This document shows, piece by piece, positions 30,693 to 39,764 of a stretch of DNA of 41,358 nucleotides. Every line of letters begins with the position of its first letter. Position 1 is the stretch's first letter. The stretch comes from Hungatella sp. UBA4396. Its GTDB lineage: Bacteria; Bacillota; Clostridia; Lachnospirales; Lachnospiraceae. The translations under genes and the position numbers were made by a program. The notes beneath the pieces are model-generated. The model was not told where the DNA came from, did not search any database, and saw nothing but the letters and a program-made list of their open reading frames with translations. The stretch spans positions 1-41,358 of the forward strand of contig DGRE01000043.1 in assembly GCA_002389905.1 (NCBI GenBank). The letters run 5' to 3'.

Positions 30693-31532
30693 ATGATTTC
30701 AGATATCAGATATTGGGAAAAGAAAGCAAAAGACGGACATTATGCAATTCCTCATTTTAATGTATGGAATGCAGAAATGTTAATGGGAGTCATTGATGCG
30801 GCAGAAGAGCTTCGGGCTCCGATCATCATCTCCTTTGGTACAGGATTTACGGGAAATACTTCCTTTGAAGATTTCTGCTACATGATGGAATCCATGGCGA
30901 AAAAAGCGACTGTTCCGGTTATTCTTCACTGGGATCACGGACGTAACATGACAATTCTTCAAAATGCAGTAGATCATTGCATGAATTCTGTTATGCGTGA
31001 TGCTTCCGCTCTCCCTTATGAAGAAAATATAGCGGAGATCAAGCGATGCGTAGATTATTTCCACGCATACAACATTCCGGTGGAAGCAGAACTGGGGCAT
31101 GTGGGAAATGAAACTGTTTATGAAGAAGCACTGTCAGACTACCATTATACAGATCCAAAACAGGCAAGAGATTTTGTAGAAAGAACCGGATGTGATTCTT
31201 TAGCAGTAGCCATCGGAAATGTACACGGAGTATATACTTCTGAGCCAAAACTTGCCTTTGATATTTTAGAGGAAGTGGCAAATACCGTAGATGTACCTAT
31301 CGTACTTCACGGAGCTTCCGGTATCGGTGATGAAGATATTAAGAAAGCAATTTCTCTTGGTATTTCCAAGATTAACATTCATACAGAGCTTTGCCAGGCT
31401 GCTATGGAAGCAATCAATGAGCATAAGGATGAACCATTTCTGGCTGTAGAGCGTGCCGTACGCGCAGCAGTGAAAGAACGAGCCATGTGTAAGATCAAAT
31501 TATTCGGAGATGACGGAAGGGCTGATGAATAA
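30693..31532 (+). CDS. Class II ketose-bisphosphate aldolase family (GatY/FbaA-like)
   Basis: A 279-residue TIM-barrel zinc aldolase. Active-site residues: H79-W-D81-H82 (catalytic Asp plus zinc His), EAELGHVGNE loop, H178 (GNVHGVY) and H206 (VLHGASGIG) as further zinc ligands, and KINIHTEL phosphate site. Cleaves a phosphorylated ketose to DHAP and an aldehyde. AGAGGAG precedes the ATG. Its last codons overlap the start of the sugar kinase gene, supplying a coupled kinase-aldolase pair. Confidence 0.92.
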   Translation: MISDIRYWEKKAKDGHYAIPHFNVWNAEMLMGVIDAAEELRAPIIISFGTGFTGNTSFEDFCYMMESMAKKATVPVILHWDHGRNMTILQNAVDHCMNSVMRDASALPYEENIAEIKRCVDYFHAYNIPVEAELGHVGNETVYEEALSDYHYTDPKQARDFVERTGCDSLAVAIGNVHGVYTSEPKLAFDILEEVANTVDVPIVLHGASGIGDEDIKKAISLGISKINIHTELCQAAMEAINEHKDEPFLAVERAVRAAVKERAMCKIKLFGDDGRADE

Positions 31533-32493
31533 AGTGGGTAAAGAAATAGATGTAATCATTATTGGAGCGGCAATCGTAGATTTGCCACTGAGACCGGTCA
31601 GCAAAGAAGTCTTTGATGTTGCATCTTATCCGGTAGACGGGATTGCCATGACCATTGGCGGAGACGCATTAAACGAATCCACCATTATCACCAGATTGGG
31701 ACATAAAGTTGCTTTGATGAGCTGTATCGGTGTTGATGTGCCGGGAGCCTTTGTTCTTGATCACTGTAAAAGAAATCATATTGATACCACTTACATAAAG
31801 CAGGATCCCAGCCTTGATACTTCTATCAACGTTGCTCTGGTGGCCGCAGACGGAGAGCGTACGTTCATAACAAACCGTCAGGGAAGTCTGTGGAAATTCA
31901 AATATGATGACCTGGATATGTCGGCATTAAAGGATGCAAAGATTCTTTCTTTCGCCAGCATTTTCAACAATCCCTTATTTGACAATAAGGCAATGGTCTC
32001 TGTTTTCAAAAAGGCAAAAGAAGAAGGCATGATGATCTGTGCAGATATGATTAATCCCCGATTGAATGAGAAGATAGATGACATTGCAGAGGCCTTAAGT
32101 TATGTGGATTTCTTCTTCCCCAACTTTGAAGAAGCCAGTGCGCTGACAGGGGAAAACGAAGAGGCAAAGGTTGCCGACAAGCTGTATGCCTACGGCATAA
32201 AAAATGTCATTATGAAAATCGGCAGGAGAGGCTGTTATATCCGAAATTCTGAGGGTTCTATGATCGTTCCTGCCTGTAAAGGCGTGACGGCAATGGATAC
32301 CATCGGAGCCGGCGATAATTTTGCTTCCGGTTTCATTACCGGTTTGCTGGAAGGCAAAGATATCCGGGAATGTGCAATCTATGCAAACTGTACAGCGGCA
32401 GTTTCGGTTCAGTATGTGGGTGCAACGGTTGGCGTAACAGACAAAAAGATCGTAGATGAAATGCTGGCAAAATACCGTGAAGACTATCAGTGA
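31525..32493 (+). CDS. PfkB family carbohydrate kinase
   Basis: A 322-residue ribokinase-fold enzyme. N-terminal IIIGAAIVDLPL and the substrate glycine motif TIGGDALNEST; C-terminal anion-hole signature AMDTIGAGDNFASGF with catalytic D264. ATG 31525 lies inside the end of the aldolase gene (8-base overlap), with GGAAGGG upstream; the frame can start at 31510 too. It presumably phosphorylates the ketose produced by the dehydrogenases, before epimerisation or aldol cleavage. Confidence 0.92.
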   Translation: MNKVGKEIDVIIIGAAIVDLPLRPVSKEVFDVASYPVDGIAMTIGGDALNESTIITRLGHKVALMSCIGVDVPGAFVLDHCKRNHIDTTYIKQDPSLDTSINVALVAADGERTFITNRQGSLWKFKYDDLDMSALKDAKILSFASIFNNPLFDNKAMVSVFKKAKEEGMMICADMINPRLNEKIDDIAEALSYVDFFFPNFEEASALTGENEEAKVADKLYAYGIKNVIMKIGRRGCYIRNSEGSMIVPACKGVTAMDTIGAGDNFASGFITGLLEGKDIRECAIYANCTAAVSVQYVGATVGVTDKKIVDEMLAKYREDYQ

Positions 32494-32533
32494 CTTCCTT
32501 TAATTGAATGGATTAAGAAAGGGATATGGCAAT

Positions 32534-33526
32534 ATGAAAACAATGAAACTTGGTAAGACTGGAATCAATATCTCAAGAATCGGCCTGGGCACATGGTCCA
32601 TCGGCGGCGGCTCGGCCTGGGGCGGGGATCACGACCTTCAGGAAGTGGTAAACACCATCCGGGAAGCCCCCAAAGCAGGCGTAAACTTAATTGACACTGC
32701 ACCGGGATATAACTTTGGCAACAGTGAAAAAATTCTTGGAAAAGCATTGGAAGGAATGAAACGTGAAGATGTTGTCATCATCACGAAATGCGGAGTTACC
32801 TGGGATCAGGAAATGAAGGGCGATCTGTTCAATGTTGTGAATGGGATTCAGTTATACAAAAACTTAAATACAGCATCTGTGAAAAAAGAAATCCAAGAAT
32901 CTTTGGAGCGCCTGGGAACCGATTATGTAGATGTATACATGACACATTGGCAGGCAATAGAGGGAACCGAGTACTTTGTGCCCATCCAAAGGACTATGGA
33001 CTTGTTAAATGAGTTAAAAGCACAGGGTAAGATTAAGGCAATCGGTGCTGCAAACGTAGATATTCATCATATTGAGGAGTACTTAAAGTGGGGTCAGCTT
33101 GACATTGTACAGGCTAAATACTCTATTTTGGATCGTGACATTGAAAAAGAGATTATTCCCTGCTGCCGTGAAAACGGAGTTACCATTCAGGCATATTCCC
33201 CATTGGAAATGGGTCTGTTATCAGGAACCATGCCAAGAGACTATAAGCCGGTAGGTGCTCAGATTCCAAAGAAATGGTTCCAGCCGGAAAATATGCAAAA
33301 GGCTATGGATATGATGGATCAGTGGAAACCTCTTTGTGAAAAGTATAACTGTACTGTTGCAAACCTGGCTCTGGGATGGATTCTCGCACAGGGAGATTTC
33401 TTAAATCTTTTAAGCGGAGCTACTACCGTAGCACAGATTGAAGAAAATGTAAAATCAGCGGAGATTGAATTGGATCCGGCTGATGTACAGTATATGCGTG
33501 AACTTGCAGAAGGTCTGGAAAAATAA
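32534..33526 (+). CDS. Aldo/keto reductase
   Basis: A 330-residue NAD(P)H-dependent reductase of the TIM-barrel AKR family. The catalytic tetrad is recognisable: Asp and Tyr in IDTAPGYNFGNSEKILGKAL, Lys in ITKCGV, His in VYMTHWQ. The cofactor region near the C-terminus is LLSGATTVAQIEENV. AAAGGGA precedes ATG 32534. As the last metabolic gene of the operon it may reduce the aldehyde released by the aldolase or an alternative ketose. Confidence 0.93.
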   Translation: MKTMKLGKTGINISRIGLGTWSIGGGSAWGGDHDLQEVVNTIREAPKAGVNLIDTAPGYNFGNSEKILGKALEGMKREDVVIITKCGVTWDQEMKGDLFNVVNGIQLYKNLNTASVKKEIQESLERLGTDYVDVYMTHWQAIEGTEYFVPIQRTMDLLNELKAQGKIKAIGAANVDIHHIEEYLKWGQLDIVQAKYSILDRDIEKEIIPCCRENGVTIQAYSPLEMGLLSGTMPRDYKPVGAQIPKKWFQPENMQKAMDMMDQWKPLCEKYNCTVANLALGWILAQGDFLNLLSGATTVAQIEENVKSAEIELDPADVQYMRELAEGLEK

Positions 33527-33566
33527 AAAACAGGATGAAAAGCTCCTCGGAATATTGGAAACATGT

Positions 33567-33624
33567 AAAAAATGTTGAAAAAAAAGAAAAAACTATTTAA
33601 AACAACATTTTTGTGTGGTATTAT
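33567..33624 (+). promoter_or_regulatory. Inverted repeat and candidate promoter before deoR-type gene
   Basis: AAAAAATGTTG (33567-33577) and CAACATTTTT (33603-33612) form a widely spaced inverted repeat. TTTAAA (33596-33601), 17-bp spacer and TATTAT (33619-33624) form a possible internal promoter. Confidence 0.5.
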
Positions 33625-33665
33625 AGAGGCATGTTTGCAAATAAAGATGAGGAGCGACTATATAA

Positions 33666-34424
33666 ATGGCAGCAAAAGATAGATTAATAGCAATAAAAGA
33701 AAAATTAAGAGCAGAGAATAAAGTTGTAGTTTCTGAATTAAGTAATCAATTTCAAGTAACGGAAGAGACCATTCGACGGGATTTGGATAAGCTGGAGAGC
33801 GAAGGTGTTCTCACAAGAACCTTTGGAGGAGCAGTCTTGAATCATGGGACTCAGGGGGAAGGGATACATTTCTATCGGCGTGCAGCAATTCATCTTGCGG
33901 AGAAAAGGAAGATGGCAAAAGCATTTGCTGATATTCTTGCCACCAAATTTACCATTGCTGCTGATGCCAGCAGTACGGTTATGGAGGCCCTCAAGTTACT
34001 TCCTGACAGCAGTGACGTTACCGTACTGACAACATCCACCGAGATCTTTCGTGGGTTGGCCCATTCAAATATCAACGTGATTTCCACAGGAGGAATCTAT
34101 AATAAGAATTCACTTTCCCTGAGAGGACAGATTGCAATGGATAATATCAGAAAATATCATGTGGATATTCTTCTGATTAGCTGCAAAGGTGTTGATCTGG
34201 AAATGGGAGTGACAGATTCCAATGAGGGAGAAGCGATTATTAAGAAGGTCATGGTAGAAAAGGCATCAGAAGTTGCATTATTTGCAGATCACTTTAAGAT
34301 GAATAAGACTGCCTTTACTCATTTCCTTGATTTGAGCCAGATTGATTATTTGATTACAGACCAGAAACCGGATGAAGAATGGATTCGTTTCTGTGAGGAA
34401 AACCATATACAGCTTGTTTATTAA
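33666..34424 (+). CDS. DeoR family transcriptional regulator
   Basis: A 252-residue repressor. The N-terminal DeoR helix-turn-helix is VVVSELSNQFQVTEETIRRDLDKLESEGVLTRTFGGAV (about 19-56). The C-terminal DeoRC sugar-phosphate sensor has DASSTVMEAL and the STGGIYN region. GAGGAG precedes the ATG. Position at the end of the sugar operon, with a possible promoter of its own and a terminator after it, fits a local regulator responding to a phosphorylated ketose intermediate; the CAAAGATTT boxes upstream of the first gene are candidate targets. Confidence 0.93.
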   Translation: MAAKDRLIAIKEKLRAENKVVVSELSNQFQVTEETIRRDLDKLESEGVLTRTFGGAVLNHGTQGEGIHFYRRAAIHLAEKRKMAKAFADILATKFTIAADASSTVMEALKLLPDSSDVTVLTTSTEIFRGLAHSNINVISTGGIYNKNSLSLRGQIAMDNIRKYHVDILLISCKGVDLEMGVTDSNEGEAIIKKVMVEKASEVALFADHFKMNKTAFTHFLDLSQIDYLITDQKPDEEWIRFCEENHIQLVY

Positions 34425-34440
34425 TTCGTGTCACTGGATG

Positions 34441-34479
34441 AGAGCTCTTACGGGTGTTGCAAGAGCTCTTTTCTTTATT
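34441..34479 (+). terminator. Terminator between the polyol operon and the ABC transporter genes
   Basis: AGAGCTCTT-acgggtgttgc-AAGAGCTCT followed by TTTCTTTATT. Only 25-30 bases then remain before the next start codon. Confidence 0.88.
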
Positions 34480-34503
34480 CAATATCATAATGGGGTGACA
34501 AAA

Positions 34504-35838
34504 ATGAAGCAAAAGTCAGGATCTTTTTTAAAGTATTTTGGGGTGGCTCTTTTTCTGGCGGTATTGATCAGTGGATGTGCAGGAAATCAAAAGCCGGAGC
34601 AGGAAGGGGAAAATGGAAATGCCGGGCAGGTAACAGAAGCTCCCGGGAAAAACAATCAAGACACAATAAAAATCGGAGTATTACTTCCTATGAGCGGAGC
34701 CCAGTCGAAAGCGGGAGCAGAAGTAAGGGCGGCTATGACTATGTTTGCGGATATTATCAATGAAAGCAGAAGTGATATTGATATACCGCTGGCCGAGTCA
34801 GAAGGCCTTCCCAATCTGGGCGGGAAAAAGGTGGAGCTGGTGTTTGGCGATCTGAAAACAGTTGACACTGCATTGTCGGAAGCGGAACGTCTGATTACCT
34901 CAGAAGGAGCAGTGGGAATTGTAGGATTGTTCAGCAGCGCCAATACAAAGACGGCAGCAGTGGCCACAGAAAAATATGGTGTTCCTTTGATATCAGAAGG
35001 AACCTCTCCTACATTGACACAAAAAGGATACGAATATTTTTTCCGGCTGTTCCCTGACGATACCATATACGTGGAGGATACGTATCAATATTTGATGGAA
35101 TTAAATGAAACACAGAATGCCAATATCAAGACCGTAGCCTTTGTTTCAGAGGATACAGAATTTGGAAAAAACATAGCAAATGTGCAAAAAGAGTGTGCTG
35201 AGAAATATGGGTTTGAGATTGTGGAAAATATCACTTACAGTTCCAATGCCACCAATCTGATCAGTGAATCTTTGAAATTAAAGAAATCAAATCCAGATGT
35301 GGTCATGATGTCCTCCTATATTTCAGATGTTATTTTATATATAAAAACCTTTAAACAGCTTAATTATATGCCAAAGATGATCATGGGACAGCGGGGAGGT
35401 TTCATGCAGAGTGAACTCTTTACTGCCTTAGGGGAAGATGCAGAAGGCTTATGTTCCACCAGTGCATGGGCTTTGGATTTACAGATTCCGTTGGTAGGAC
35501 AGATCGGTGATCTGTATCGGGAAGAGTATTCCAATGGAGTGGATTTAATTCCGGATGTGTTAAAATGCGGAACTGACCTTTATATCCTGTGTCTTGCCAT
35601 CAATCAGGCAGGCTCTACAGATGCAGATGCCATGAAAGAGGCTATGTACAATCTGGATTATCCCATGGATAAGCTGTTTATTGCAGGAACGGGTTTTGAA
35701 TTTAATGAGGCTGGGCAGAATATGGCATCCACTTCTTTGATCTGCCAGATTAAGGACGGGAAGTACCAGACCGTTTATCCTAGTGAAGCCAGGGCTTATG
35801 AGGGATTGTATCCGCTGCCGCCATGGGATGAAAGATAA
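34504..35838 (+). CDS. Liv-type ABC transporter substrate-binding lipoprotein
   Basis: A 444-residue exported lipoprotein. The signal peptide ends in lipobox LISGC (YFGVALFLAVLISGCAGN); a Glu/Gly/Asn-rich linker follows, then a type I periplasmic-binding fold (IKIGVLLPMSGAQSKAGAEV; VGIVGLFSSANTKTAAVATEKYGVPLISEGTSPT). This is the branched-chain amino acid/amide class (Peripla_BP_6). GGGGTG precedes ATG 34504; the open frame from 34372 overlaps deoR. Ligand unknown: next to a polyol operon, a sugar-derived ligand is as plausible as an amino acid. Confidence 0.9.
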   Translation: MKQKSGSFLKYFGVALFLAVLISGCAGNQKPEQEGENGNAGQVTEAPGKNNQDTIKIGVLLPMSGAQSKAGAEVRAAMTMFADIINESRSDIDIPLAESEGLPNLGGKKVELVFGDLKTVDTALSEAERLITSEGAVGIVGLFSSANTKTAAVATEKYGVPLISEGTSPTLTQKGYEYFFRLFPDDTIYVEDTYQYLMELNETQNANIKTVAFVSEDTEFGKNIANVQKECAEKYGFEIVENITYSSNATNLISESLKLKKSNPDVVMMSSYISDVILYIKTFKQLNYMPKMIMGQRGGFMQSELFTALGEDAEGLCSTSAWALDLQIPLVGQIGDLYREEYSNGVDLIPDVLKCGTDLYILCLAINQAGSTDADAMKEAMYNLDYPMDKLFIAGTGFEFNEAGQNMASTSLICQIKDGKYQTVYPSEARAYEGLYPLPPWDER

Positions 35839-35853
35839 GGAGGAAAAGGTATT

Positions 35854-36705
35854 ATGGTGATTCAATGTATTTTTGAGGGGCTGGTAATTGGTTCTATATT
35901 GGCGCTGATCGCAATGGGTATTGCGCTGATCTGGGGCGTCATGAATGTACTTAGCTTTTCCCAGGGAGAATTTTTGATGATAGGTATGTATATTACCTTC
36001 TTTTTAAATCAAAAGTTTGGTCTGGACCCTATTTTTTCCATTCCCCTTGCAGCCATTGCCATGTTTATTGTGGGAGTGCTCATTTACAAGAGTCTGATAC
36101 AAAGGGCACTAAAGGGGCCTGTTCTGTCCCAGCGTCTTGTTACCTTTGCCTTAAGTATGGTGCTGGTAAACGGTATGCTTATGCTGGCCACCAGTGAATT
36201 TCGAACCATTCCAAAAGTTCTGTTTACAGGAACCATTGATTTTGGATTTTTAGTAATCAGCAAGGAAAAGCTGGTGCCCCTGATCGTTTCTGTGACCGTT
36301 ACCCTGCTGCTTTTCCTTTTTATGAACCGGACGAAAACGGGAAAAGGAATCCGGGCTACTTCCATGGATAAGAATGCCGCAGAACTGGTGGGAATCAATA
36401 TCGAATTTTCCTATACATTGGCCTTTGGAATTGCAAGTGCCATTGCAGGTGTAGCTGGATGCGTTCTTTCCTATTATTATTACATTACCCCTACTTCCGG
36501 TTCTTCTTTCCTGCTGTTTGGATTGATTGCCGTTGCCCTTGGGGGATTTGGCAGTATTTTTGGGGCTTACGTAGGCGGAATCCTGATGGGACTTGTGGAT
36601 GTATTTGCAGGGGTTTATTTCAACACAGCTTTTAAATATGTGGCAGTCTGTATTTTATTCATGCTGGTGGTTTCTTTCAGACCGAAAGGATTGTTTGGTA
36701 AATAG
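35854..36705 (+). CDS. Liv-type ABC permease, LivH family
   Basis: A 283-residue inner-membrane permease with about 8 helices. The N-terminal GLVIGSILALIAMGIALIWGVMNVLSFSQGEFLMIGMYI and C-terminal GLIAVALGGFGSIFGAYVGGILMGLVD blocks are LivH hallmarks; the latter is the ATPase-contact loop. AAGGAGG precedes the ATG. Second gene of the SBP-H-M-G-F cassette. Confidence 0.94.
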   Translation: MVIQCIFEGLVIGSILALIAMGIALIWGVMNVLSFSQGEFLMIGMYITFFLNQKFGLDPIFSIPLAAIAMFIVGVLIYKSLIQRALKGPVLSQRLVTFALSMVLVNGMLMLATSEFRTIPKVLFTGTIDFGFLVISKEKLVPLIVSVTVTLLLFLFMNRTKTGKGIRATSMDKNAAELVGINIEFSYTLAFGIASAIAGVAGCVLSYYYYITPTSGSSFLLFGLIAVALGGFGSIFGAYVGGILMGLVDVFAGVYFNTAFKYVAVCILFMLVVSFRPKGLFGK

Positions 36706-36724
36706 CAAAGGAGAAGGAGGAAAA

Positions 36725-37723
36725 ATGAAGAATTTTATACGTTCAAATAGTCAGTTTATCATAAGATTTTTAATCGGCTTATTGGCAGCCGCCCTGCTCC
36801 CGCTCTTTATAAAGACACCTTTTGCAGTTCATGTTATGATCCTGATTTGTATCTGGGCCATTTTGGGAATGGGCTGGAATTTTATCGGCGGATATGCAGG
36901 ACAGGTTTCCAACGGACATGCCCTGTTTTATGGAATCGGAGCATACTCCTGTGCCATTGGAATGAAATCTTTTGGTGCAACTCCCTGGGTTACCATGTGG
37001 ATTGGGGCTGCGATTTCCATAGGTCTGGCTTTTATTCTGGGAGCATCCCTGCTCCGGTTAAAAGGACATTACTTTGCGGTGGCTACCATGGCAATCGGAG
37101 AAAGCGGACGTATTATATTTTTGAATTGGAGTGCTGTGGGAGGCGCTACAGGCGTTGATTTTCTGGAAAAAACAAAACCTGCCTGGTACACCATGCAGTT
37201 TACCTCAAAATATCCCTATTACTACATATATTTAATCTTTGCAGCTATTATTTTGATGCTTACAAAAGTATTGGATAAGTCCAAATTCGGCTATTATTTA
37301 AGAGCCATCAAAGCGAATGAAGAGTCGGCCCAAAGTGTAGGAATCAATACCTCCCGCTATAAAATGCTGGCATTTGTGCTGAGCGCAGGGGTCGTAAGCC
37401 TGGCGGGAAGTCTGTATGCCAACTATCTGCAATATATTGACCCTCTGGTGGTGATGCCTTTGAATGTATCTCTCATGATCTGTCTGGTTGCTGTTATGGG
37501 AGGTATCGGAACGGTGATCGGGCCTATGATAGGAGCCATCGTCCTGACTGTGATTTCAGAATATACCAGGGCAGCCTTTTCTTCCATCAGAGGATTTGAC
37601 CTGTTCCTATACGGCACTTTAGTTATTTTAATTGTTATATTTTTGCCAAATGGATTGGTTTCCCTGTTTAAACGCAAAAAGCCAAAAGTTTTGACACCTC
37701 TGGAAATGGAGGGGAAAACATAA
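36725..37723 (+). CDS. Liv-type ABC permease, LivM family
   Basis: A 332-residue permease. Signature NFIGGYAGQVSNGHALFYGIGAYS near the N-terminus, and the coupling region KFGYYLRAIKANEESAQSVGINTSRYKMLAFVLSAGVVSLAGSLYA with MGGIGTVIGPMIGAI later. Ten or so membrane helices. ATG 36725 follows GAAGGAGG; the frame from 36593 overlaps livH. Its TAATG stop-start overlaps the livG start. Confidence 0.94.
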   Translation: MKNFIRSNSQFIIRFLIGLLAAALLPLFIKTPFAVHVMILICIWAILGMGWNFIGGYAGQVSNGHALFYGIGAYSCAIGMKSFGATPWVTMWIGAAISIGLAFILGASLLRLKGHYFAVATMAIGESGRIIFLNWSAVGGATGVDFLEKTKPAWYTMQFTSKYPYYYIYLIFAAIILMLTKVLDKSKFGYYLRAIKANEESAQSVGINTSRYKMLAFVLSAGVVSLAGSLYANYLQYIDPLVVMPLNVSLMICLVAVMGGIGTVIGPMIGAIVLTVISEYTRAAFSSIRGFDLFLYGTLVILIVIFLPNGLVSLFKRKKPKVLTPLEMEGKT

Positions 37724-38445
37724 TGAAAACTATATTGGAAATAAAAAATGCCACAAAGAAATTTGGCGGCCTGGTTGCCAATGAAGATGTAAGTTTCTCT
37801 GTACAAGAGGGAGAAATTGTTGGTGTGGTAGGTCCCAATGGGGCTGGAAAGACTACTTTATTTAATTCCATCAGCGGAGCCCACTCCTTAACCTCAGGAA
37901 ATATTATTTTTAACGGCATTGATATTACAAAGAAAAAATCCTATAAAATATGCAAATTGGGAGTGGGAAGAACCTTTCAGATTCCTCAGTCCCTAAATGA
38001 CATGACGGTTTTGGACAATGTACTGGTGGCATCCCTTAACAGATTCAAAACGGTGGAAGAAGCTAAAGCCCACACGGAAAAAGTGATCGCCATGTGCGGA
38101 CTGGCTGCCTTTATTTATATGAATGCGGGTGACTTAAATGTCATGCAGAAAAAGAGGCTGGAGATTGCAAGGGCACTGGCTACTCAGCCCACTCTTTTGT
38201 TATTGGATGAAACCATGGCCGGCTTAAGCGGTGTGGAGCGGAAAGAAGCCATCAACCTGATTCGGCGGATCCGGACTTCAGGAATTTCCATTTTGATGAT
38301 TGAGCATGTCATGGAAGTGGTTATGAGTGTTTCAGACCGGGTGATAGTTCTGACCTCAGGTAAACTGCTGGCAGAAGGAACACCGGAAGAAGTAACCGGA
38401 AATCCAGAAGTAATACGTGCCTATTTGGGCGGAAAGACCATTTAA
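37723..38445 (+). CDS. Liv-type ABC ATPase, LivG family
   Basis: A 240-residue ATPase. Walker A GPNGAGKTT (about 38-46); the signature region is degenerate, reading LNVMQKKRLEIARAL instead of LSxGxQRRLEIARAL; Walker B LLLLDETMAGLSGVE; H-loop IEHVMEV. The final ..VIRAYLGG is LivG-typical. The signature deviation (VMQK where SGGQ-like residues are usual) is notable. It starts on the last base of the livM stop codon. Confidence 0.94.
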   Translation: MKTILEIKNATKKFGGLVANEDVSFSVQEGEIVGVVGPNGAGKTTLFNSISGAHSLTSGNIIFNGIDITKKKSYKICKLGVGRTFQIPQSLNDMTVLDNVLVASLNRFKTVEEAKAHTEKVIAMCGLAAFIYMNAGDLNVMQKKRLEIARALATQPTLLLLDETMAGLSGVERKEAINLIRRIRTSGISILMIEHVMEVVMSVSDRVIVLTSGKLLAEGTPEEVTGNPEVIRAYLGGKTI

Positions 38446-38469
38446 ATGATTTGCGAAGGAGGTAAACGT

Positions 38470-39177
38470 ATGCTATCGGTGAAGAATCTGTGTGCAGGAT
38501 ATGATGGAACTCCCATTATCAGCAACTTGTCTTTTCAAGTAGAAGAAGGAAAGATTGTCGCCTTATTAGGCTCAAACGGAGCAGGTAAAACAACGGCTTT
38601 ACGCAGTGTTGTGGGAAAACTGAAACCTTCCTCCGGAGAGATCTTGTATCAGGGAAAATCCGTTTTGAATGTTCCTGCCCACAAGATGGTGGAACTGGGG
38701 ATTGCCATGGTGCCGGAAGGCAGACTTTTATTCGGCAAGATGTCCGTGGCAGATAATCTGCGTATGGGCGCCTACCGTATCAAAGACAAGAAAAGGATTC
38801 AGACAAGGCTGGAAGAAATCTATGAGATTTTTCCCAGAGTAAAAGAAAGAGAACATCAGCTTGCGGAAACTTTGTCAGGAGGAGAACAGCAGATGGTAGC
38901 CATCGCCAGAGGACTGATGAGCCAGCCTAAGCTGCTGATTTTAGACGAACCCTCGCTGGGGCTTGCTCCTAAGCTGGTAGGAGAGATGTTTGAATTTATA
39001 AAGAAGATTAATCAAATGGGACTCACCATTATCATCGTAGAACAAAATGCCACAGATACCCTGCAGTTTTCGGATTATGCATATCTCATTAACCACGGTG
39101 AAAATGTGCTGGAAGGAACTGGAATGGAACTGCTCCATGATGAAAAGGTGAAGGAAATTTATTTGGGAATCAATTGA
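38470..39177 (+). CDS. Liv-type ABC ATPase, LivF family
   Basis: A 235-residue ATPase. Walker A GSNGAGKTT, signature LSGGEQQMVAIARGLM, Walker B LLILDEPSLGLAPKLV, LivF-typical VPEGRLLFGKMSVADNLRMGA and terminal VKEIYLGI. AAGGAGG sets ATG 38470. Last gene of the transporter operon. Confidence 0.95.
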   Translation: MLSVKNLCAGYDGTPIISNLSFQVEEGKIVALLGSNGAGKTTALRSVVGKLKPSSGEILYQGKSVLNVPAHKMVELGIAMVPEGRLLFGKMSVADNLRMGAYRIKDKKRIQTRLEEIYEIFPRVKEREHQLAETLSGGEQQMVAIARGLMSQPKLLILDEPSLGLAPKLVGEMFEFIKKINQMGLTIIIVEQNATDTLQFSDYAYLINHGENVLEGTGMELLHDEKVKEIYLGIN

Positions 39178-39183
39178 AAAAAT

Positions 39184-39228
39184 GCCGTTTCTGTCTGACA
39201 CTTATGTAATATGGGACAGGAACGGCTT
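39184..39228 (+). terminator. Terminator of the Liv-type operon
   Basis: GCCGTTTCTGTC pairs with GACAGGAACGGC (one mismatch or wobble) across a 19-base loop; only TT follows, so it may be leaky. Confidence 0.55.
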
Positions 39229-39329
39229 GCTTAATAGAATATTTGTAATATCTAAAGTTATTTTCGGATATAAGGGACAAAAATAGATATACTTATTTTA
39301 TACTATAAAGTAAGGAGTTGGTTGATATT

Positions 39330-39764
39330 ATGATAGAAACAGATACTATAAAGCTATTACGTGAGTGCGACGCAGGGATAAAAATGGGAATTAAATCGAT
39401 TGATGAGGTGTTGGAATACGTTTCTGATAACAATTTAAAAATGTATCTGATTGATTGCAAAAATAACCATGAAGAATTAGATGAGGAAATTCACTCCCTT
39501 TTAAATGAATTTCACGACGATGGCAAGGCACCGAATCCAATGGCTAAAAGCATGGCGTGGATAAAAACAAATGTTAAGTTAGTTATGAATGATTCAGATC
39601 AAACCATTGCTGATTTGATAACGGATGGTTGTAATATGGGTATAAAATCTCTTAACAAATATCTAAACCAGTATAAAGCAGCCGACGAAAAATCGAAAGA
39701 TATTACAAAGCGGCTTATTGGATTTGAGCAAAAGCTCGTTGAGAACATGTGTCAATTTTTATGA
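39330..39764 (+). CDS. Helical ferritin-like small protein, unknown
   Basis: 144 residues, start ATG 39330 behind AAGGAG (39312-39317); a TTG at 39318 touches that site. All-helical pattern with two repeated halves: IKLLRECDAGIKMGIKSIDE...CKNNHEELDEEI and IADLITDGCNMGIKSLNKYL...RLIGFEQKLVENM. The D/E-x-C-x2-GIKS phrase recurs, which looks like an internal duplication of a helical hairpin as in ferritin-like four-helix bundles. Some metal-ligand-like Glu/His are present (NHEELDEE) but the full diiron set is not clear. No neighbours in operon. Confidence 0.68.
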   Translation: MIETDTIKLLRECDAGIKMGIKSIDEVLEYVSDNNLKMYLIDCKNNHEELDEEIHSLLNEFHDDGKAPNPMAKSMAWIKTNVKLVMNDSDQTIADLITDGCNMGIKSLNKYLNQYKAADEKSKDITKRLIGFEQKLVENMCQFL

